This document shows positions 56,526 through 64,000 of a stretch of 64,000 bases of DNA, in pieces (the stretch's first letter is position 1; the number at the start of each line of letters is the position of its first letter). The stretch is taken from NCBI GenBank assembly GCA_022495005.1, contig JAGYXB010000966.1, positions 124,001-188,000 on the forward strand, in the 5' to 3' direction. The translations under genes were made by a program, and so were the position numbers. A model generated the notes under the pieces. It searched no databases. It was not told the origin of the DNA and was given only the letters and a program-made list of their open reading frames with translations. The stretch comes from Rhyacophila brunnea (Eukaryota; Arthropoda; Insecta; Trichoptera; Rhyacophilidae).

Positions 56526-59028
56526 CACTAAAATCATTCGTTATTCACACATAATAATATACTTATTATTTATTACAGGATCTAGTTAATTAATTGAAAT
56601 AAAGAAAGTTATCAATTAGATGCGCATTAACTGCTAATAAAAATCTACTTGAATACAATTCGTATAGCAATATCCTTTCAATGACACCATTTTCATTAAG
56701 GATTTTCTTAAGGAAAGAGATCTTGTTATTTCCTGAAGGTGTGTTTTATGTTCATCGGTTACTCGATTTCCTATTAATTCTGGTCTTGAAATGGGCTCCA
56801 TTGAATTTGTATTGAAAAGAACGCTTTGGTTTATACAAGTACCCGGAATTTGTATACGGATTGATCCCGTTACAAAACTTAAGACGCTTATCAGTTTTTC
56901 TTGAAGACTTTTCCACGGGGCTTTATATATGCATATATATATATGCAATATAAAAAATACCTGAAAATAATACAGTCATAAAATGAAGTTTTTACATTAC
57001 CCAGAGAAAATTACAATTATTTATTTTTTTATTATAATAAGATAGAGATTCCAAAACGATTTCAGTATGAGTTGAAAATATATAATACTTATTCCACATA
57101 ATGTAACAACTATAACGATCGGTTTTGTGTACATTATTAAGGCTAAGGCCATGTTGTCAGGTGCCTTGCTTGGTGGCTACATGCTAGGTGACATATCCTA
57201 GCAAACGAACGCACATTATTCTATCGCAATTGTCACACTGCACGCTTCGCGCCTCGCTATGTGATTACGAGTGACCTCGTGAGTTTCCCGGCGAACAAAC
57301 ATGCTGGGTATTTTTATTGTGTCACCTAGTGATTTTGCCATTGTCTATGGATTTTGCAAGATAGCAGATGTTTCTTCAGTATCACAAACGTCAAACACCG
57401 TATATTTTGAGGTTATGAATAATGACGCATGGGATGAATTGACATTATGCACCCAACAAGTTCGAATTTGCGACTTTCGAAATTTTAAATTTAAATTCTC
57501 TGTGAGAAGTAGCTTTCTGGTTAATTTTGAGAGTGACATATCGTTGTTGACTTGAGCGCTCCCAAATGTCAAATGAATTTGTACCTAAGCACGTAGATAG
57601 GACATACAACGAAAAATTTCAACACACTATTTTTTTTATAAAATATACATAAAATTAGATAATCATTCGGAAATATACATATGGAGCGCTCCTGTTCGTA
57701 AAATTTTCCATTTCGAGCGCTGGTCTTTTCATTAAGAAGTATCAGTTAATGCTATTATAGGGATTGTTTATCATATGATTGTTTTAATTATTTAATCACT
57801 TACTTACCTACGAATTATAGTTCGCGATGTTACATGATTGTTCAAATACATAATGGTAGTAGGTATATTGTAAAAAAAACATTATGATATTTTCCGCATT
57901 GACAGCATTATAAGTAAATAAAGAACACAACGGAAGCATATTTTAATGTTCGTTTATTTGTTGCTTACTTACGAAAACTGAAATGTCATTTACACATTTC
58001 ATATTGATTTATATAATAGCAACAATTTAGGTTCAAATACAATATGGTGCAGGTCGCGTAAAGTCACATACTGTCACGGCGAAAAATTTAGTCTATGGTT
58101 TCGTCATTCAGCAGAATATTTTGAATGATCACTATCACTATAAATTCAATGATGGAGAGTGCCAACTCTAATGTATTAGTATTTTGAATTATTAGTCATT
58201 ATTCATGCTAATTTCAATGCATTTTAATAGTTTTCGTACGTGTGCGTACATTAAAATGACTTGTGATATTGCATCCGTTAGATAATATTTTGAACATAAC
58301 CTAACCTGCAGACCATATATAATAGACAACAGAAAATACATAGTGCCAACCACTAAAAACAAAAAACACGCGATTTTAACATGGTCAAAATGTGTAGGCA
58401 TTTAGAAAATGGTAAAAAAAGTTCATTTAGTCATGCGGCTGTCGATGCAATGCGGTACGTGTGAAGTGACATATTATTTATATTTCTGGAGATTTTGCTA
58501 ACTGATCCTTTAAAGGTTCAAAATGTGCTACGGGATGGGAGCATCAGTCTGATAACATTTTAAATACCAAAAAAAACGACATAATACACTTTTTTTACCG
58601 TAGCGGCAGCTTACTGTGACAGTACGTGACAGCACATAACGTGATCAATGATCATAATAAATATTTGAACTTTTAGTGGCTAGGACCTCTTTAGCAACCA
58701 ATAATAGTGTTTTACTTCAATGTTTTTGTTATAGAAAATAAGAAAAGCTCTACCTATGCTTTATTCAAAATCTTTGATGAATACCTTATTTACATAGAAA
58801 ATTACTTTTATTCTACAGTATTTTGTTTATATTAATTATTAAAATGTAAAATTTTCATGGCTATGTTGGTATCTTACATATTTTCCGAATAATATTATAT
58901 TAATTATAAGAAAGAAGTAAGTATGTTGAATTCTATTCAATATATTTTATATGATATTTTTCTATCTATAATGTATAAGATATATGTAATGATTTTGAAA
59001 TAACGTTGTTAATGCTTCAAATACACTC
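56526..59028. other. Long stretch, one fragment and unassigned frames
   Basis: 58668-58735 resembles the GTTGCTAGGACC…AGCAACC segment of family R. Frames at 56634-56948 (minus), 57301-57555 (plus) and 58192-58401 (minus) are short and unrecognised. GCTAGGTGACATATCCTAGC near 57183-57202 is a small palindrome. Confidence 0.3.
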
Positions 59029-59030
59029 TA

Positions 59031-59214
59031 TGACGATCGGTCATATATATGTCGAAAAACCAGTTTCTTATGTTGGTGTCCTGTGTCACAGGTTGTCACA
59101 GAGTGTAAATACGATGTCATAGCTGTCATACAATATGTATGTATAAATATCGGAATGGCATAGATTTGATCATAGACACTAAAACGCTCTTAGCATATAT
59201 GTGCCCGATCGTCA
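59031..59214. mobile_element. Short TA-flanked MITE
   Basis: Ends TGACGATCGGTCATATATAT and GCATATATGTGCCCGATCGTCA are inverted with few mismatches. TA flanks both ends (59029-59030, 59215-59216). 184 bp. Tc1/mariner-type non-autonomous element. Confidence 0.75.
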
Positions 59215-59525
59215 TATAGTCTATTTGAACCTTAATTCTACGATATTTGATTTATTTATGGTGACAGCTACTTCGGGCTATACGCCTATCTTCATGATGA
59301 TCTATAATACATACTCGTACAGCTAATGGTAAAATTCATGTAAAATAGATTTTTTTTTATATTCCTTTATTCTATTGTTTGTTATATTCACTAGAAAGAT
59401 TTATTTTTATATAATATATTGTAATATAGTATTTACATGATATTCAAATGTCCTTAAGTAGATATATATTCATATCCTGTGAGTAGCAGATACATTATAA
59501 ATAACTGATAAGGATTAACCGAAGT

Positions 59526-59765
59526 ATGGGATTTGGTTGTCTCCACGTCATGTTTAATCATATCAGTCGCTTAAAATCCTCGAACCCAATAATATATGAT
59601 AATAATGCCATAGCATTTGAATACTGTAACGTCTTGATTACGACCCTTGGTATGAGCCTAAGTAAATCTGAAGACAAAGATATACATAGACACCTACATA
59701 AATTTATCAAGCTTTCAGAAGACTACATCAATCATTCCTTCATTCACCCTAGATTTCACCAGTAA
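59526..59765 (+). CDS. Short open frame, unknown
   Basis: Not recognised. The 79-residue frame has balanced, protein-like composition (LKSSNPIIYDNNAIAFEYCN, then MSLSKSEDKDIHRHLHKFIK, ending FIHPRFHQ) rather than the Phe/Ile/Tyr-rich look of most chance frames in this window. No domain, splice site or neighbour supports a role. It lies just upstream of a TTAA-MITE fragment. It could be a transposon exon remnant or chance. Confidence 0.18.
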   Translation: MGFGCLHVMFNHISRLKSSNPIIYDNNAIAFEYCNVLITTLGMSLSKSEDKDIHRHLHKFIKLSEDYINHSFIHPRFHQ

Positions 59766-59794
59766 TAAATATGGCCATTAAATAATATGTAATA

Positions 59795-59982
59795 ATAAGA
59801 TGGGATCCTTTCACAACATTTTTTTTAAATTGTAAGTTTATCTTTGACTTAAAATATTTCTTTTGAATATTTTCATATTTTATTAATTATCTCAGTTGAA
59901 ATTGTAAATTATCAAAAAAATGTCTCAAATTACAAGCTTCTTATTTTTCCGCTAGATGCGTCATATAGGTAAAGACATCGCC
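59795..59982. mobile_element. TTAA-MITE family, right-end fragment
   Basis: Aligns to 49858-50065: AAATTGTAAGTTTATCTTTG, ACTTAAAATATTTCTTTT, AATTATCAAAAAAATGTCTC, TTCTTATTTTTCC and GTAAAGACATCGCC. The right terminus has decayed and TTAA is now TTAT. The left part is missing. Confidence 0.6.
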
Positions 59983-62438
59983 TTATTACTTATTATATTA
60001 TGTTTATATTAAATTATTTTATATGAAATACCATTCTATTATTATCATATTTTTATAGTTCGGTGGGTGAAAACGTCTAGCCGGTTTGATCGAGTTTGCA
60101 AATTAATTATTATTCAGCGCTAATGACGTCATAAAATATTCAGATGTTGATTAAATTTACAAAGACGCTAAAATTTGAAAATCTCGCAGCGCAACAGTTG
60201 TTATGGAAATTTTAACAACTCTTTCAGCGTCGGGTGGAAAAACTTTGTAGGGAAAATTGTGCATCTTATTGCGCACTTACGCCAAATGACGTGGAGTAAA
60301 CGAGCTTTTACATGGAATAAATAACCGTTTTGAATGAAAATAAGTATTCATATCGTTCATTAAAAATGCGTTTATTAAAGACGGCGACTTTTATGCAGGC
60401 CAAGAGAAAATAATAAACAAATTTGTACTACATTATATAATTAATTTTGGTGTTCTTTGACAACAAAGCCAGAGAGGAAAACGATAATTTTTGAAAAGCC
60501 CTTCATCACAGGAAATAGTTTCTAAGTGATGGTCTAACCTACGGGACACAACGGGTATCTAAATACTTTTAACTGTGCGAACAGTAGAATGAAGATGACA
60601 TACTTAATTAATATTTAAATACTGTATGATCCTTGATCAAACAAGCACAGATATGAATAAGTATAATATTTTATAATTTTAAAACAAAAATTATGTTTTT
60701 AAAATTGTGGTGGAAATGTGAGAAATACATACGATACAAACAGACGTAAAATTTAGTCATGCATTAGTACCCGAGAGGTAGGTAGGACTGACGATAGACA
60801 TCAGTGGTGAAGGGTGACTTTTGGAAAGAGGTGTGCTGTGGAGATCTGAGAAAAGGAGCACACTTGTCTGGTATACTTACGAAAAATAAGACGATAATAA
60901 TTATGATATTACTACTAATGAATAGGCGCACACTAATTCAATGAAACTTCAAAAACTTACTGACGACAAAATTAAGCGGTTAGTTTAAATTACGTATTTT
61001 TCAAAACATTTATACACATCAAAAATCATTAGATAAAACTTCATTTTATTTTTAAAAAAAATATATATTTTTTAATATGCGAATAAACGCCATAATTTTT
61101 TTTTAAATTATGTAATTATTAATTATTTTGAACAAAGTGCAGTCATGACAATAATATTATGGGCGAATGTTTTAGGCTCTGCGATAGGAGCCTACCATAT
61201 TTCATACAATTCGATAAACTTACAAAGGTAACATGATATAAATTCCATACGAAAAAATGTCACAAATTACATAATTCCACCTTTATTTACGTCAAGGCAC
61301 ATGGTGCGCTGTGGTATATTTTTTTATAAATCTTTGCAGATTGCTTTGAAATCTGTATAATACATTCCCACATATACGAAATCAGCTGTCGTTGGCAAAT
61401 TAAATTATTTTTATAGAATATGAAATAATCAAGTGATGCAATTAAAAAAACATTTTTCTTAAGAAGGTAGGCTTTAAATAATCGCCTAGTATGGAATCTT
61501 CGCTACTGATTGATATAGATCGACGACATAGTTACAGTCTAGACTTTTGGAGAGGTTTTCATTCAGCAATGCATAGATTCAGGCTAATGTTATTTAAAAT
61601 TGTTATTTTTTATATTATATCATGGTTATCTATGGATCGATCGAAACTTCCAGTTTTACAAAAATACGAATATATAAAATTTGACGCCAATATGGATTTT
61701 AAAAATCAAACGATATTTTCTCGAAGCAAAGATAAATAGCCTGAAAACTGAAATGAGTTGCCTAGAGTCATAAATATTCCAAAAATCGAGATTTGAGATA
61801 ATCTCAAAAAACCACCAGAGCACTGTTTTTTTGTAATTAGAAGAAAAGTGTTGAGCCTGTCAATTTACATTTTATTTAAATATGTATAATATTACTAAGG
61901 CTGCAGATACAGATCACACTATGAGAAATAGAGCTCCCTGATTGGTTAAAGAGGCCTTAATGACAGAACTCACATCATTCATTGAAAAATAATGTGAGTT
62001 ATGACACCCACAGACAACTTTTTCAACGATTTTCACGTGGTTTAGAGTGACTTTTCATAGCCAACTATTTTTCTTTATATAGATTAATGCCTTTCTCAAA
62101 AATGACAAAATTGCAAAATGATTCTAGGTGACTCAAATATAATTAAGTCAAAACTATCTCAAAGTTATTAAGTTTTGTAATATTTTTGCAACCGTAGGTA
62201 TGTATATATTATTAATTCAATAATAATAATATATCGGCATTTTTCACTCATAACTTATTTTATTAAATCTAACGGTGTAGAAAATGCGGTAGAGTGATAT
62301 CATATCGAAGGAATGTACCAATAAGAAAGTATTGGAATATTATATCCGTGAAATCCTTTGTGGGGACGTTTGTCGAAATATTTTTATATATTCACAGATG
62401 TCGCCATTATGTATACAGTTACCCACATATTTTAATGC
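59983..62438. other. Long AT-rich stretch, nothing firm
   Basis: CAGTGGTGAAGGGTGAC near 60802 looks like a hAT terminus, but no partner was found. An 82-codon frame at 61491-61739 is unrecognised. Otherwise unassigned. Confidence 0.3.
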
Positions 62439-62446
62439 TATATGAC

Positions 62447-63182
62447 TAGGGATCCCGAGCTATTTTCGATACCTATGAATCCCGGGATTGATAAACATAA
62501 TCCCGGGATTTCGGGATTGATTTTTTTATCAATTTTTATGGAAAATAAAATAAAAGCGAAAATATAACAGAAAAAATACTTTTAATAAAAAATAACTACA
62601 TTAGAAATAAACTGAGTTTGAATGAAGTTTGATTTATACCCATGTGTAGGTTGCCGATTCATTTTATTTTTTCACATAAATTATTAAAAATGGAAAGATT
62701 GGAAAAAAACAATGCTTTGCACTTTTAACAAAGTAATTCCACCATGATATCATACGTTTTACGGCAGTTTCATATTTGTCTGACTAATTAGATTTATGAA
62801 GCGGAAAGGCCATAAGTACGCCATGATTATTTGCTTAACTATTTTAAATCTCGCTAATCCATTCATTACGTCTTTACTATCAGAAACAGCAATCTCCTAT
62901 TAAATTCACATTATTATTTAAATTACAATATTATTTACTCCGTTAAACTTGTGTATTTCCAAGATTGAACGTATACAATATTAACAATAAATGTCTTAAA
63001 TAGTATAAATTATACTAGATTTATTTTTGACCGATTTCATCAATGTTATTTGTAAATATAAAAATTTTATATTAACAATGGAAAAAATGTCAATCCCGGG
63101 ACCAGTCCCGGGATCCCGGGATTGTCGAATTGTAATCCCGAAATCCCGGGATCAGAATTTTGGCTCGGGATTGGATTCCCTA
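62447..63182. mobile_element. hAT-like relic, CCCGGGAT family, copy 2
   Basis: TAGGGATCCCGAGC… to …CTCGGGATTGGATTCCCTA with a perfect 8-bp duplication TATATGAC (62439-62446, 63183-63190). Subterminal ATCCCGGGAT palindromes are dense at both ends. On the minus strand WWNYFVKSAKHC is read near 62750-62710, matching the WWNHFVK of copy 1. Further upstream on that strand a 40-residue frame (SDSKDVMNGLARFK…) is present only in this longer copy. Probably a deletion derivative of a BED-finger hAT. The frame 63027-63236 crosses the right end and is not a gene. Confidence 0.83.
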
Positions 63183-63190
63183 TATATGAC

Positions 63191-64000
63191 TCTATCGATT
63201 TTACTTCACTCCAACATACGTATGTACCATATTTGACAAACTAGAACAATTATTATTATTATTGACAATGCAATTCTGTTCAAATTCATTATTGCGCGAT
63301 GACCCGGTGGTCATTCAAATCCAAAGCTAAAATGTTTTCCACGGAAATATGCATAATTTTAACTAACAATAAATTCAACGTTCACTAACATAGTAGTTTC
63401 AATATTTCCAATCTCATAATCGGTACACGATCTTCAACATAATATAGACAATATAAAAATGCTTGTCTCTGGAGTTGATCTACCGCCAACATATCATTTT
63501 TATTTATATTTAAGTTTACCAAACAAAAAAAATATAGAGAAAAGACATAATTGATACTTGGTTTTGACACCGGTATCAATTCCAAAGTATCTAAAAAAGT
63601 ATTGACTTTTTTTAATCACTATAATACAGATAATCTTCATACATAACTCGTAATAGTAGAACTGTAAATTTCTAGATAATTCTGGCAACATATGCAATAC
63701 ATTGTACTTGGAAGCTGTTGGTGTGTGTATATGTTTTAAAAATCATATGCCTATATATCCAAATACAGTTGGCACCTAGTTAAGATTCTATGTATAATAA
63801 CAAAAAAAGGTAAAAATCATGAATTTGGTTTCTTATCGGATTATTTATTACATACAAAATTAAGTTCAATTGTTATTTTATACAGTTCTTTAAGATATAA
63901 CCTTGTGACTCTTGCAAGTTATTTTATATACAGCAAAAGGGGGGAGTATAAATTTAATAAGGGTGCAGAATCTTGGATGGCATTGTTATTTTATTCTGTT
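63191..64000. other. AT-rich stretch to window end, nothing recognised
   Basis: Two overlapping minus frames (63385-63585, 63500-63697) carry no recognisable motif. No element ends seen. Confidence 0.35.

Noticed and set aside
57301..57555. 84-codon plus frame as a gene
   Set aside because: Overlapped by a 75-codon frame on the other strand, with no motif and no splice evidence. Length is within chance for this window.
1..64000. CRISPR arrays, bacterial operons, riboswitches, rho-independent terminators
   Set aside because: Sequence is eukaryotic. Regular repeats present are transposon ends or a minisatellite without spacer/repeat structure.

Overview
The window is AT-rich, repeat-dense nuclear DNA from an arthropod, most likely an insect. 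The grounds are two identical eukaryotic tRNA-Asn(GTT) genes, mariner, hAT-like, RTE-like LINE and Helitron-like remnants, tRNA-derived SINEs, and short TTAGG tracts (the common insect telomere repeat). Lepidoptera and Hemiptera both fit and the sequence alone does not decide. I see no intact multi-exon host protein gene. Nearly every open frame is under about 120 codons and is either transposon debris or explicable by chance, so this is intergenic or intronic DNA.

Layout. 0-10 kb: SINE copy, a telomere-repeat MITE, TA-flanked foldbacks, a GC-rich hAT MITE, a CAGTGGC-end hAT element, mariner copy 1, a CCCGGGAT-rich hAT relic, tRNA-Asn 1, and a transposon carrying a broken THAP exon. 10-24 kb: foldback, SINEs (one split by a telomere-repeat MITE), a 310-bp tandem pair, a LINE scrap, a CTCCG-rich hAT MITE, and a second THAP-exon transposon split by another element. 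24-40 kb: tRNA-Asn 2, LINE 3' ends (one with an 82-bp GAT tail), further hAT-type elements, mariner copy 2, a Harbinger-like MITE, and a hAT relic with recognisable transposase C-terminal coding that is itself split by another MITE. 40-47 kb: SINEs, a 1-kb giant inverted repeat with an inner perfect hairpin, and a 2.3-kb minisatellite ending in a Helitron-like 3' terminus. 47-64 kb: a TTAA MITE, a 1.1-kb hAT-like element, an RTE-like LINE with an FADD box, SINEs, a TA-flanked MITE and a second CCCGGGAT element.

The strongest theme is 8-bp target duplication. Fourteen separate elements with recognisable termini are bounded by 8-bp direct repeats (7/8 or 8/8 identical), most with hAT-like CAG/CATG/TAGGG ends. 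Nesting gives relative ages: SINE before telomere-repeat MITE; CAGGGTTTCCC hAT before CATGGCCCCC MITE; LINE before hAT; THAP transposon before its insert.
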